Of a stretch of DNA of 64,000 nucleotides, positions 7,881-19,072 are shown in pieces. The notes below the pieces were generated by a model. It saw only the letters and a list, made by a program, of their open reading frames with translations. It searched no databases and had not been told where the DNA came from. The DNA is from Chlorokybus atmophyticus. Its lineage: Eukaryota > Streptophyta > Chlorokybophyceae > Chlorokybales > Chlorokybaceae. The translations under genes and the position numbers were made by a program. Location: the NCBI GenBank assembly GCA_009103225.1, contig RHPI01003169.1, positions 62,001 to 126,000 on the forward strand, read 5' to 3'. How positions within the stretch are numbered: the first letter of the stretch is position 1; each line of letters begins with the position of its first letter.

Positions 7881-10310
7881 CCACTCCTATAGCTATGTGG
7901 TACTGCTCCTGCACTGTAGCCTGGTCTTTGTAGACAGGGAAGTGTGCAGTGAGCTGAGGCCTGGTCAGTAGCATGTGTGCTGCTACTTGTGCGCTCCAAC
8001 GACACTCGGATGGCTCCTGAAAGGCCACTTCTTTGGTGACAGTCTCCTGAGACTCATCGTGCGGAGTAGGAGAGTCCTCTTCAGCGTTTAGGCTCAGGCT
8101 CGAGCTCGTTGCAGTTGTCCTCGGCTGCGTTCGGGCACGAGGCACACGTGAGCTTTTTGTAGGATTGTAGGTGGCTGCTGCGGCCGACCTTTGTTGCGAG
8201 CGGGCCTTGGCCACCAGTTTAAGAGGTAGGAATCCCTGCTCCTCTCCATCATCCTCATCCCAATGCGGTCGAAACCATGCCTGCTCAGTCCAACAGTCCA
8301 TCCCCATGCCGACAGGGAAGTTGCAGTCCTGTCCCAGCAGTAGGTCAAAGGACCCGGCATCGGTGACCACACACCTTTGTACAATCTCGGTGCTGTGGGA
8401 AGGGTTTAATCCGGTGAGGCGGATGCTCACAGCCTGCTTGGTAAGGCTGAGCACCTTGTCGCGGTTGCCGGTTGCGGTGTCCAGCTGGTAGGGACAGGGA
8501 AGCAGCTCAGCGCTGGTGATGCCGAGATCTCGTGCGAGGTAGCGCCCAATGATGACAGGCTGTGCTCCAGTGTCCAGCATCACGCGTTTAGGTGCCCGCC
8601 CATTGACGGTCACGTGCTTGCCTTGGTTGGCGATCATGGCTGCATTGGTGTTGTTGCGCAGCCTCTTGAAGCGACGGAACCTCTTGCGTGGAGAGACTGT
8701 TGCTTCACTATCATCTGCGGGGCCTGACCGTAGGGCAGCCAGGGCTCCTCTGCCTGATGGATCTTGTGGACCTCCTTGTCCTCGGCTTTGTCCAAACCGT
8801 CCTTGTCGCGGTTGCTGGTACACGCGTGGTGGCCTAGGCACTGGAGGTGCTGCTGCAACCTGTCCAAGTGGAGGTGCAGGAGGGTTGACCCTCTGTGCAG
8901 CTGTTGTCATGCCAGGAGGAGTGGCCAGTGGCTGTGGCGGGAACCCTGGAGGACCTGGTGTTTGCGGGACTGCCTCTCGTGCAGCCTGCTCCTCTGCATA
9001 GGTCCATCGCACAGCATGGGCTGCCTCTCTGACTAGTGTACCTTCCCATGTAGCCGTCGCATTGTTGTTCACGTCTATATAGCGATGGTTCTGAGGCATG
9101 GGCTGCAGGTACACTGTGCGTAGGAGCCGCGCTCTCATGTCGTGGGTGATGGTGGGCACCCTGAGGATCCCTGCCATGTAAGCATCCCATCTGCCGTTGA
9201 CCACTCCCACTTCCAGCACTGTTATTGCTCGTGTGCGTACAGTGAGCTGGGTCTCTGGCTGTTGGACATGCTGCTCGTAAGCAGTGGCGATGCGCCTGCG
9301 CTGACGTCCTGCCTCCACCCCTGGCAAACTCAGTATCGCCTCCAGAGCTCCCTCCAGAGTGTCAGTGGCGGCGGAAGCCACTTCATCATAGGCTTGCCGT
9401 ATGGAGCGAAGGAATGCGTCCACCCACGCTATTCTGGCGCCGAAAGCGAACAACGGGACTGCGGGATGGTTGGTAACCAGCCACGTCACTAACCGTGCGC
9501 GTGCCGCGTTGCCATTGTCTCGCATCCCAAGCATCTGCCGAAGTCCGATGCCTTCTTGCCGATGCAGCATGGTTGCTTGTCGCAACAGAGCAGTGCGTAG
9601 TTGTTGCTCTCCAACCAGTCCTGCTCCATCTCTTTGTGTACACCCTTGTGGTGTAAGGTAGCCCCTCCCTGGCTCCCTTTGGTCCTCAGGTAGATCCTCC
9701 ACCAGCGCAGGCAGCAACGGGGCGATCACCCCCCTGGTTTGTTGAGCCAACGCCCTCGCTTGGTCAGAGTTGGTCTCGACGAAGAGCGGAGTGGTGCTGG
9801 AGGATGGACCAGCAGTTGGTGACTGAGGTATTGGTGCACGTGTAGCTTCAAGAGCTTGTTCACGTGCAGCAATGGCGGCAGCTTGATCCTGTCGCCAATG
9901 ATATGCTTGTTCCAGTGCGTGGTAGCGCTGATGAAGACGAGCGGTTGTAGGAGGTCCGAGTGCTTCATCAGTGCCCAAAGGCAGGTCGGCTGCGTCGGCG
10001 ATGCGCTGCTGGACGGCGTCTCGGCGGTCCCGATACGTGTCCAACGGGCTGGGTTCAAAGGTGGTGGTTGGCATGCGTGCAGGCTGGCGCGGGGCGGTCT
10101 GCATGTTGTTGTGCAACGCCCAGAACAGCTGCAGAGCCAACTCCAACACTACAGGTGGGCTGTAGCTGATCAAAAACACCCTGTCACGCATCGGAGGTGC
10201 AGTGCCAGCAAGGATCTCATCTTCTAACTGGTGTTGAGTGAGTGCTGGAAGGGTGTGAACCTCTGGTAGCGGGAAGACGCGATCATCGCGGGCGACACGC
10301 GTGGTGCGCT
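7881..10310 (-). CDS. Gag C-terminal region and aspartic protease (copy 1)
   Basis: This is the N-terminal two thirds of the long minus-strand frame. It starts in a helical, low-similarity region (EDEILAGTAPPMRDRVF ... LALQLFWALHNN), passes through a Pro-rich basic linker (about 8640-8990) and reaches a retropepsin-like protease with MLDTGAQPVIIG (about 8530-8580; catalytic DTG) and FDLLLGQDC (about 8320-8355). The protease would mature the polyprotein. A second linker rich in Arg and Ser leads to the methyltransferase. The true upstream frame comes from gag and joins at the C10 run at 10311-10320. Confidence 0.75.
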
Positions 10311-12207
10311 CCCCCCCCCCGGCCGAAGGCGATGGTAGTGGGGTCTGCTCCGCGCAGGATGGTTTCCCATGCTCGTTCAGCTTGCTGACCAGTTGGGACA
10401 GCCTGAGTGACGTCGAGAGCGGGCAGAGTGGCTGCGCGCGTCGCTGCAGAGACAGCGGGCTCGACGATGGCAATTGTGGCAGTTGCGTCGGTACCGGTCA
10501 GTGGTGCGAGAGTTGTCTCAACGCCTACGGACAGAGGCACTGCTGCAGTGGGAAGTGCACCGCTCGCTGGTGCAGATTCGGTAGAGATGGCGGCTGTTGC
10601 CATTGTGCTCACCAGTATCGGTGTCACGGTGTCCATCGGTGTACCAGGTTGTGGTGCAACTGGAGTGGGTGCTGCTGACGTTGGTGGAGCCGACGTTGTA
10701 GCCGGTGTGGCCGTTGCTGCGGAGGCAGCACCACTGGTGGCTTCGGAGGAGGTGCCTGCTGATGTTGTTGCAGTTTCCCCTCGTGCTCGTCGTGATGGTT
10801 GCACGCGGGACGGAGTGTTCTTGACTCTCTCGCGTTTTGCAGCCATCAGCGCCCATCGGGCAGTGTAGCAGGCGCGGTAGTCCTGCTCCTTGTCTTCCTC
10901 CAAGCGTGCCATACGCGCCATGAGGGCTGCCATATGGTCATCAGCTGGTGGGTTGGCTGAAGCCTTGGCGGCAACAGCAGCAGCGCGCGGACGTGTCTCT
11001 GGTCCCTTACGCTGAGGAGGTCTGTTCTTCCCCCTGTAGCCTTGCTCTTCCTTGCGAACACTGGCGTTGTTGTTGTTGTTACTGCCACAAGCGTTGTTGC
11101 TGTTGTGGGCTCCAGTGTTGTTGCTATTGTAGCCACTGAAGTGGTTGCCAGTGTGGCCTCCAGTGTTGTTGCTGTTGTAGCCACTGAAGTTGTTGCCATT
11201 GTGGCCTCCAGTGTTGTTGCTGTTGTAGCCACCGGAGTAGTTGTGGTTGTAGCTGTTGGCGGGCCTCAATTCTGGGAACTTGAGCCAGCAGACTGACTCC
11301 AAATGACCAGTCTTGTGACAGTGGTGGTCGCAAACCAAAGTTGAGTATTCTTCGGTGCACTCCTTTTGATAGTGCCCATGCCGTCCACAGCGATAACACA
11401 GCACATGGGCAGCAGATGCAGCACGAGCTGACCGTTTCCCTTTGTCGCGTGCTGGTGGAGCGTCCCGGCCACCTGTTGCCAGGTGTTGCTGGAGGTAGAG
11501 GAGTACCCCACTCTGCGGCTGCCGCTTGCTGTACAGCTCTTTGTTCCTCAGTGATGATGGCAGAACGGTCAAGGATGCGGACTCGACGTGTGGCCTCCTT
11601 GGACTCAACTTCTGCAGGGGTCAAGTTGACAAGTACCAACTCTGGTTCCTCCTCCTCTGCCTGCTTGAGAGCTGCAGCTATGGACAAGCCTGTTACTGCA
11701 ACTGAAGCGGCAGGTGGAACGACACCTGCTGGACGGTGCAGAGATGCAGATGCTATGGTGCTGGCAAGCTCGCCATAGCCGTCTACTCGATGGAGTTCAG
11801 CAACGGACTTCCAGACATCGTGTGCTTCATGATCAAGATACTGAGCAGCAATGTAGAAAGAGATCTCATCTGACCAGTCTTTGTTCTTCAGAGCTTGCTG
11901 CCGCATCTTGAAGTGGAACTTGATGATGAACTCATCCAGCGAGGTGGTGCCGGCACGTCCGGAGGAAGCGCAGTGATGTGGTTGAACTGGAAGACTCCAT
12001 CTCGTGGTCGTCGCTGTCCGATGATAGTGGAGAAGCTTGATGACGAGGAGTAGAGTGGAGCGGGGTGAAGCTGGAGATGGAGCGCGAGCCTCTGCTGCTG
12101 CGGTCGATGCTCCCGTCACTGGTCCGCTCGTAGGTGAGGTTGGTGGTTGGGCTCCAATTGCTGAGGTCACCCTCGTCTATTGGGGAGAACGGGGTGGGCC
12201 TGCTCAT
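10283..12207 (-). pseudogene. Gag with CCHC zinc knuckles (copy 1), internally deleted
   Basis: From 12207 the minus strand gives an N-terminal segment beginning MSRPTPFSPIDEGDLSNW, then with one frame change the helical part (DEFIIKFHFKMRQQALKNKD). A frame open from 11608 to 10283 contains a canonical CCHC knuckle, CYRCGRHGHYQKEC, and a second with one extra residue (CDHHCHKTGHLESVC). An Asn/Gly tandem repeat follows (GYNSNNTGGHNGNNF, three units), then a coiled coil and an Ala/Thr-rich tail. About 485 bp present in copy 2 (21105-21590), resembling part of a capsid domain, is absent near 11461. Gag packages the element RNA; this copy is unlikely to do so. Confidence 0.8.
11070..11250 (-). 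repeat. Asn/Gly-rich 15-codon tandem repeat in gag
   Basis: Three consecutive units of about 45 bp encode GYNSNNTGGHxGNxF. Copy 2 keeps only a shortened version around 20815-20905, so the array varies in length between copies. Confidence 0.8.
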
Positions 12208-12412
12208 ACACAGCTGGTCCAGAGGTGAAAGGGTAGAGTGCTTGTGCTCTACCGTCTATTCTGATGCTGTTACCACCCAACACACTAGTGCTTGTGCGCA
12301 CTATGTGATGACAATGATAGCGAATGCCCAGCGATCTATCCCTGGGTGCAGACTGCACTATCTGATGCAGATTGCAACACACTCACTTGTGCAAAGAGGG
12401 TGACACTGTAAG

Positions 12413-13072
12413 TCAACAAGCCACTACGATAGGTAGTGCTGTGGACACAGTTCTTTGCATGAGTGGATAGAATGATACACTGTTAAGTGAGGTGAATGAG
12501 TGTGCAACACGTGGATACAACACCCTGACTACTGAAACAACACACCACCGTCAAGCTCACAGCAATAACAAGCACAGCGCACAAGAGCATGCACCGTGTC
12601 TCACGCAGTAAGGGAATTCTTGGCAACCGGGGCAGCGTGCTTCCAGTTCAAGTCGCTTCACAAGCTCTTTAGAAACAGAGTCTTTACTTCTTAGTACTCC
12701 TAGTACTCACAGTACTCACTTACAGTGTCACCAGCCAGTCTGGTGACGTGACTTCCTACTTATACATGTCAAATCATGACTGTGCAGTGCCACGCGGGCA
12801 CTAGGCCAACGGTCACATCGAGGCCTCATGCTATTTCGGAAATCTCCTAAGACTCGATATAGCACATGTGTTATTAACAGACTTACAACTGATCAGCTAC
12901 GCGCGGTCCCTACAGACAGGTCTATAAAGTAGCCCTAGCTACATGCTACATAAGCGGTACAGTAGCTAGCAGTAGGCTGGGGCTCGCGCGGTCTTCATGC
13001 TGGTAGCTCGGGCGTGGGGCTAGGTGTAGGCATGCTCGAGAAGGACTGGCATGCGAGGGTAGATGGCATGAC
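12413..13072 (-). repeat. 5' LTR of retrotransposon copy 1
   Basis: Near-identical partner of 2003-2661. The first internal bases in element orientation (CTTACAGTGTCACCC) show no obvious tRNA primer site. Flanking sequence to the right begins tagtactaat. Confidence 0.85.
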
Positions 13073-13652
13073 ATAGTACTAATCATAGCACATGCAAGTA
13101 GCAGCCTTCTACATGTACTTGCTTGCCCTGCGGCCTGCTAGTAGCATAGATAGGTCGCGGGGTTGATCTTGGCAATGATGAGGTCATGAAATCATTAGGG
13201 TTTGTACCAGTGCAAAGTAATGATCGTAACACACACCTTTTTAAGTATACATCAGTGTACTATAAATGGAATCGTTCAACGTACATGATGATGTATAGCT
13301 TTAGCATGCAGCGTTAATGCATTTTTACACTGTCGCCGCGTCCTTAATTGCGTTGGGGAGTATAGTTGCGTCGTTCATAATTTGGTTACAACTGTGTTCA
13401 CAATTTACTCATGCCTTTCTCACAACACAAACCATTAATGACGTCAACGCTGAATCCTCAACGTTGTTAAGGATTCGGTGCTTACGATTGTTACTAGCGG
13501 AGTGCCGTTTGTGACAGGTTGTAACAGTATTTTGGCTACAATCATGACATATATATGGATCTGCCGTGAAGTTTACAAAATCTGCAAATTATGTCCGGCT
13601 GCGTCCATTACAAAGTTGCGGATTCAGCGTGACTTGCCGAAACCCATTTCTA
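13073..13652. other. Unassigned spacer between the two retrotransposon copies
   Basis: No recognisable gene or repeat apart from the string ccatttctatcggtg at 13644, which also occurs in the fold-back element near 672, in both places next to retrotransposon-derived sequence. Short open frames here lack family features. Confidence 0.5.
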
Positions 13653-15060
13653 TCGGTGCAGGACCCAACTCGTGTCAGGCTCCTGTCGCATCGTCGGTGC
13701 TGAGGTGAGGGTTGCGACTAAGCCCGTCTGCGTCCTGATTGGGCAGGCCTGCCCGATGCTGCGCCTCAAAGTTATACTCCTGCAGCAGTAGTGCTCACCG
13801 TGCCAGCTTGCATGTCAGGTGCTGGTTGGTCATGAGCCACTTTAGTGATCGGTGATCAGTTGGAACTGCCGTCTAAGCAGCAAGGGCGGAAAAAAAAGAT
13901 GGCCCATACTGCGGCGAGACACTCCCCCTCAAAGCTGCTGTAATTGGCTTCAGTGCTGTTGTTGCTGCGGCTGGCATACAACACTACGCGCTCCTTCTTG
14001 TTGTCATCGTGCTGCACGAGCACTGCTCCCATGCCGAGCTTGCTCCAATTTGTGCAGGATGAATGACATGTCGTAGTCAGTTCGCTATAGAATGGGATCT
14101 GTGGTGAGTTGGAGCTTCAGCTCCTTGAAGGCCCCTTATTGCGCCTCTTTCCATAGGCACTTCGTGTCCTTCCTCAGCAGCTCGTTGAGTGGCCGCGCGA
14201 TCTTCGTGAAATCCTTGACGAACTGTCTGTAGTAGTCGGCAAGGCCGAGGAAAGCATGCAGTCGCGTGAAATCTGTGGGGGCAGGAATGGCCACTGGTGC
14301 CTCCACTTTGGCCTGCTGTACATACACACCGTGGGGCACCATCATGTGCCCTAGGTAAGGTACCTTGTGGGTAAAGAAGGTGCACTTGCCGGGGTGCAAC
14401 GTCATCCCTACTTCCTTCAGTCTCTGTAGCACCTCCTCGATGTGCCTAAAATGCTCCTTATTGCTGCAATTGAAGACGAGGGTGTTGTCGATGTAGCAGC
14501 GTGCGAAGTCCAATCCCTTAAGGGCTTTGTCCATGACGCGCTGGAACTTGGCAGGCGCATTCTTCAGTCCGAAGGGCATGACCTTCCACTGGTACAGCTG
14601 CCAGTTGCCCCAGAAAAAGGTCTTGTGCTTGTCCTCCTCTTTGATGGCAATCTAGTTGTACCCTTGGCGCATGTCCAGGACACTGAAGACTGTGCAGTCT
14701 CTTACATCTTCAAAGATACCTTCTGCAGTAGGCATTAAATACCTGTCATGTTGTTAATGGGGCGATAGTCACCGCACATACGCCGGTTTGCCCACTTGCC
14801 TGCGGAGTCCTTCTGCAGGGGCATGACGGTGGCCGCAAAGTCCGATGTGGACTCCTGGATCAAGCCTGCATGTAATGGAGCCTTGCACATCTGCTCCACC
14901 AAGTCTTCTTCCAACTTAAAGAGTCTGTATTGTCGTTGGAACACCGGTTCGGTGTCCACCAACTCGATGTCAATATGGTAAACTAAGCAGCTCCTTTACG
15001 TTGAAGCTAAAATAGCTTTTCCACTTGTTTAGGAGAGCCTCAAGTTCTTCTCGTGTCTGG
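13653..15060 (-). pseudogene. RT and RNase H remnant (copy 2)
   Basis: Minus-strand pieces read MPFGLKNAPAKFQRVMDKA, the mutated catalytic box CYIDNTLVF (YIDD changed to YIDN) and YLGHMMVPHGV. Upstream is RRMCGDYRPIN with a TAG at about 14653 (atctagttgta). The stop that kills copy 1 at 5754 is Trp here, while copy 2 has its own TAA a few codons on. Confidence 0.85.
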
Positions 15061-15208
15061 CCTGTAGCCAGCGGTCCAATGGTTTGAGACCAGGAAGTAG
15101 CGTTGGCGACCACTGGATTGTCCTCGACAGCGACTGCTGTCTGCTCCTTTATGTGGGCGATCTCGAGGGCAGTGTGTGCCGCTTTAGTCTCTCGAACGCG
15201 ATGTTACA

Positions 15209-15306
15209 CCCCCCCCCCCCCCCCCCCCNNNNNNNNNNNNNNNNNNNNNNNNNNNNNNNNNNNNNNNNNNNNNNNNNNNNNNNNNNNNCCCCCCCCCCCC
15301 CCCCCC
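15209..15306. other. Assembly gap inside a poly-C tract
   Basis: Twenty C, then 60 N (15229-15288), then 18 C. It lies at the methyltransferase-RT junction, exactly where copy 1 has its short C-run (about 6833-6840). Confidence 0.95.
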
Positions 15307-16320
15307 ACACCAGGTGTTTCAGCTGCTTGAAAAGGACATGGCGGTCCTGGAGAGCAGAGCACATCTCCACAACAACCACACCATGCTGTTCTGGTTTATG
15401 GCGCGCCCCAACAACTGACAATGCTGACTGTCGATCAGCATGGAACCTGTGATACTAGCTGAACAGAATCCCATGGCGCCTTCACGCTCGCGAGCATTGG
15501 GTTCCTAGCCGGCCTGTGTTGGAATCCAACGCCATGCCGTCGCCTTTGTCACGAAAGGCGTATGACCCTGAGTAAGACACAAGAGTTGGGAGCGCACGGC
15601 GTGGCCGACCAGGCTGGTTGCATTGATACTCGTGTCGCGTGATCGGTTGTGCTGTGTGTCCATGTTCCGGGATAGCGTCGACGTTAAGATCGCGTGGATG
15701 ATTGCTATGCAGATGCTTAGCAGCAAAGAGATGCTCCACTGTGGCCAGGTTGGTCCATTTGCGCGGACACGATGAGCACGAGATCCATGATGTGCTGCGT
15801 TGATTCTGAGAGGATGCTCAAGCAAGGAACACACATGTCAAAACCTGTTGGCCACGTGATTACGCTTATCGTCATAGGAGTGCACGTTCTCAACGATGTA
15901 CCCCAGAGGCATGGAAATCTAGTTGCTCTGCAGGAGTTTGATGACGCGCATCAGCTCTGAAAAAAGTTACGAGCGAGGATCATAGAGTCCTTGGCGCCTG
16001 CTTGGGAGTGTCCTCGACACTCCCAACCTGCTATCAGCACGTCGATGTTGCTCACAGCCTACAGGTGATCCGCAATGATAAAATGGATGTCCTGTGGCAG
16101 TGCTTTTAGACTGCTTTGCAGTGCTGATACTGGCAGCTGCCGCGGGTAGCACTCATGTAGGCGGCGCATGTGGTGTGGCTCAGGGCAATCTGTGCCTGTG
16201 GATCAGGGTCACAATAGAAGTACTTGGTGACCGTCGCGCCGGTGTTGAGGACAGCGGCAAGGCCACTACCTATACCTCCAATGTTCCAACACGGTGATGC
16301 CTTGTTGTCGGCGAAACACG
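15307..16320 (-). pseudogene. DNA methyltransferase remnant (copy 2)
   Basis: Homologous to 6891-7880. Motif I is destroyed: after ITVLE a small deletion shifts the frame (HWRYR stop) where copy 1 reads LFGGIGSG. Downstream segments keep recognisable blocks (RAHRVRA, SNTGRL) in different frames. It cannot encode an enzyme. Confidence 0.8.
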
Positions 16321-17960
16321 AGGAACTCCACTACTCCAGTGGCCACCTGGTATTGCTTCTGGAATGCAATGTAGTCCTTGTAGCGAGGGAACCGTGCAGT
16401 AAGCTGTGGTCTGGTCAGTAGTAGATGTGCAACCACTTGTGCGCGCCGGCGGCGTTCGGATGGTTTCTGTTGGGTCACTTCTTCAGTGGCGTCCTCCTGA
16501 GACTCAATGTATGGGATAGGAGAGTCCTTGTCATGGTTGTGGGTGGCCACTGCCGCTGACCTGATTATGGTTGTCAAAGCTGACCTGTAGGTGGCTGTTG
16601 CAGCTGATCTTTGGTGAGAGCGAGTGCGAGCCACCAGCTTGAGAGGCAGATATCCCTGAACTTCTCCATCCTCCTCATCCCTATGGGGACGAAACGATGC
16701 CTTCTCCGTCCAGCAGTCCAGCCCCATGCCAACAGGAAATTAAAAGTCCTGTTCCGGCAGCTAGTCGAAGGATCCCGCGGTGACCACACACTTTGGTATG
16801 AACTTGATGCTGTGGGGAAGGTCCAACCCTGTCAAGCGAATGCAGAAGGCCTGCTTGGTGATGCCAATCACCCTATCGCGGCTGCCGGATGCTGTGTCGA
16901 GCTCGTATGGGCAGGGCATCCGCTCAGCGCTGGTGATGCCGAGGTTGCGTGTGAGGTAGCGCCCGATAATGATAGGCTGGGCTTCAGAGTTCAGCATCAC
17001 GCGCTTGGTTGCTCGACCATTGATGGTAACATGCTTTGGGGTTGTGGCGGGTGCGTTTGCTGCTACCTCTACTTTGTCTTGCTCTACTCCCTTGCTGCCG
17101 TTGCACTTAGTGTTGTCCTAACCTAGGCCCCTTGCCCCTGGTGCTAATGTATACATGAGATTGGCTGTGTATGTGAGCTTGTGCGTGGCTGGTGCATGGC
17201 TGTGTACTAAAGAGCACTGCATTGCACACCACCTGGCCCCTACTACTTGCTACCTGGCCCCTCAAGTGCTCAGATTTATGCTTGCCTGCGTTGGCAATCA
17301 TGGCTGCATTGGCGTCGATGCGCATACGCTTGAATCGTCGGTAGCGTCTGCGTGGGGTGGCTGCTGCTGCTGTCTCCTCCGATGGTGTTGAGCGCAGTGC
17401 GGCAAGCGCCCCTCGACCGGCTGGGTCTTGAAAATCTTTTTGTTCGCGGCCTGGCTCGAATCGTTTAGGTCTTAGTTGTTAATATACTCGCTGCGGCCTG
17501 GGAGCTGGCGGTGCTGCTTGTGGCTGCTTTGGTTGTGGCGCAGAGGGATTGCGCCTCTGTGTGGCCGTAGTTATACCTGGCGGTGTAGCTAGAAGTTATG
17601 GAGGAAACCCTGGAGGACCAGGTGTTTGTAGGCCCGCCTCCTGTGCAGCCTGTTCTTGTACATAAGCCCAGCGTACAGCATGAGCCGCCTTCCTTGACCA
17701 ATGTACCTTCCTATGTGGCTGTTGGATTGTTGACCACATCACCCCAGCGATGGTTCTGAGGCATGGGCTGAAGTTCCTTTGCGCGCAGGAGCCGCGCTCT
17801 TATGTCGTGGGTAATGATGGGAGCCCTTAGGATCCCTGCCATGTAGGCATCCCATCTGCCATTGATTACCCCCACTTCCAATACCGTTGTTGCTCGTGCA
17901 CGCACAACGAGGTAGATCTCTGGTTCTTGGACATGCTGCTCGTATGCAGCTGCGATGCGC
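16321..17960 (-). pseudogene. Protease and linker remnant (copy 2)
   Basis: The protease reads MMLNSEAQPIIIGRYL: the catalytic DTG of copy 1 is now NSE, so it is inactive. About 200 bp at 17040-17290, lying between the protease and the linker, has no match in copy 1 and looks like a further small insertion. The Pro-rich linker and VINGRWDAYMAGIL block follow up to the AT-rich insert. Confidence 0.75.
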
Positions 17961-19071
17961 CATATTTTACATTTACTCTTCTTAAATTTTTAGTAAAGGA
18001 GATGCTGCCATAAGGCATCATATCGCGATGCGGGTAAAGGATAACTCAAAAAGCAAATGTCCATCTGTAATCGATGGAATAGGGTCAAATAGAGAATGAT
18101 TAATTACACCAAAACCAGCTCAGAGCAGCAGCCTGGTTAAATGCGTAGTCTTGTTCTAATGTCTTTTTAGATTAATTGCAGAGTAAATCGATTTTTTATC
18201 GATTTTTTAGAGCAAAAAAGGAACTTCGCATCCAGTAAAGTAAGGCGCAATTTTAGTGCAGTTTAGAGCCAGACACACAAAGTATGCACTTTAACTGCTG
18301 TGCAACAAGTAGACGTCATTTCCTTCAAAACTGATTTTAGATGCCGCTCTGCAGTCTGTATTAAAACAAATCACACACGGGCTCAGTGCTGCTGCCTGTT
18401 TATCTTCGCTACAGTACAGGTAACTTAAGTTTTACCATCAACTACTGAATCAGCGCAGCAACAACGCAGCTGCGCACCTATGCAGGCGCAGTGCGGTAGA
18501 TAACCCTCCTGCAGCCCAGCCCACGCAGTAAAGTAAAGTGACCGTGCTGTCTAATAAAAGTAGGATGCAGTCTGTTTCCAGACGCCAGAGCGAAGTTATT
18601 AAAATTGCATTCTCTTACCAATATGACCTACATCGAAAGGTGGCCCACTTGAGTTTAGGTGATCTAATTAAAAAGATTTATAAATTTCACCATTTCTAAA
18701 AAGAATTTGAGAGTTACAATTCCATCTACACACTAGGTAGTAATCGTGTTAGAAAATAGATTTGATTAAAACCTCAATAAAGTAAAGCGCAATGCTCACT
18801 CTCTTATTGTTCAGTCAAGCAGGTGCAGTTGATGGTGCAGTATGATGGGCCTTGCTTTACCTGGCAGTGCAGTGCTGTCAACATATTTTATCGGTACACG
18901 CTGCATCTGGTAGCTTCCTAAACTTTATAGTTTCTAATGAGTTACAAAAGTGTAAAGATGTATAGCCGCTGCGGTGTTACTAGTAACTGAGCTATTTTTA
19001 GACTTGGCGTATTTGAAACCTTTTATAAATAGATTGCTTGAGCCGTATGCTTGGAAACAAGCACGTACGGT
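17961..19071 (+). other. AT-rich insert of likely organellar origin carrying a group II intron fragment
   Basis: About 1.1 kb interrupts copy 2 between gcgatgcgcc and tgtcgcgctgcttcc, sequences contiguous in copy 1 apart from about 5 bp lost at the junction. It is far more AT-rich than its surroundings, has no long open frame, and repeats short units such as agtaaagtaaagcgca (near 18233, 18528 and 18778). Its right end is an excellent group II intron domain V (19040-19072). Loss of a few bases and no target duplication fit end-joining capture of mitochondrial or plastid DNA. Organellar origin is inference. Confidence 0.65.
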
Positions 19072-19072
19072 T
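19040..19072 (+). ncRNA. Group II intron domain V
   Basis: The 33-nt sequence starts GAGCCGTATGC and ends GCACGTACGGTT, with a GAAA tetraloop closed by GCTTG/CAAGC. The lower helix pairs AGCCGT with ACGGTT, contains the catalytic AGC triad, and the 3' strand has the two-base bulge. This is the most conserved part of group II ribozymes. Domain VI and the 3' splice site are absent because retrotransposon sequence resumes directly. Confidence 0.88.

Larger units (their letters stand above)
2003..13072 (-). mobile_element. LTR retrotransposon copy 1 (Ty3/gypsy-like) with DNA methyltransferase and PHD finger
   Basis: Read on the minus strand the order is LTR, gag with zinc knuckles, aspartic protease, cytosine methyltransferase, RT, RNase H, integrase, PHD finger, LTR. 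RT-RNase H before integrase is the Ty3/gypsy order. The two LTRs are still very similar, suggesting recent insertion, yet the copy is inactive: RNase H is split by a TRIM (4872-5499), the frame changes at two C-runs (10311-10320, about 6833-6840), stops interrupt it at 5754 and 4551, and about 485 bp of gag present in copy 2 is missing. Repeat X flanks the left LTR on both sides. A target duplication was not found. Confidence 0.9.

Noticed and set aside
8549-9036. Plus-strand open frames over the methyltransferase retrotransposon
   Set aside because: They are shadows of the minus-strand gag-pol frames caused by GC-rich composition.
17039-17290. Possible host exon within copy 2 (plus-strand frame near 17155)
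   Set aside because: It is a short insertion relative to copy 1 without splice signals or family features.
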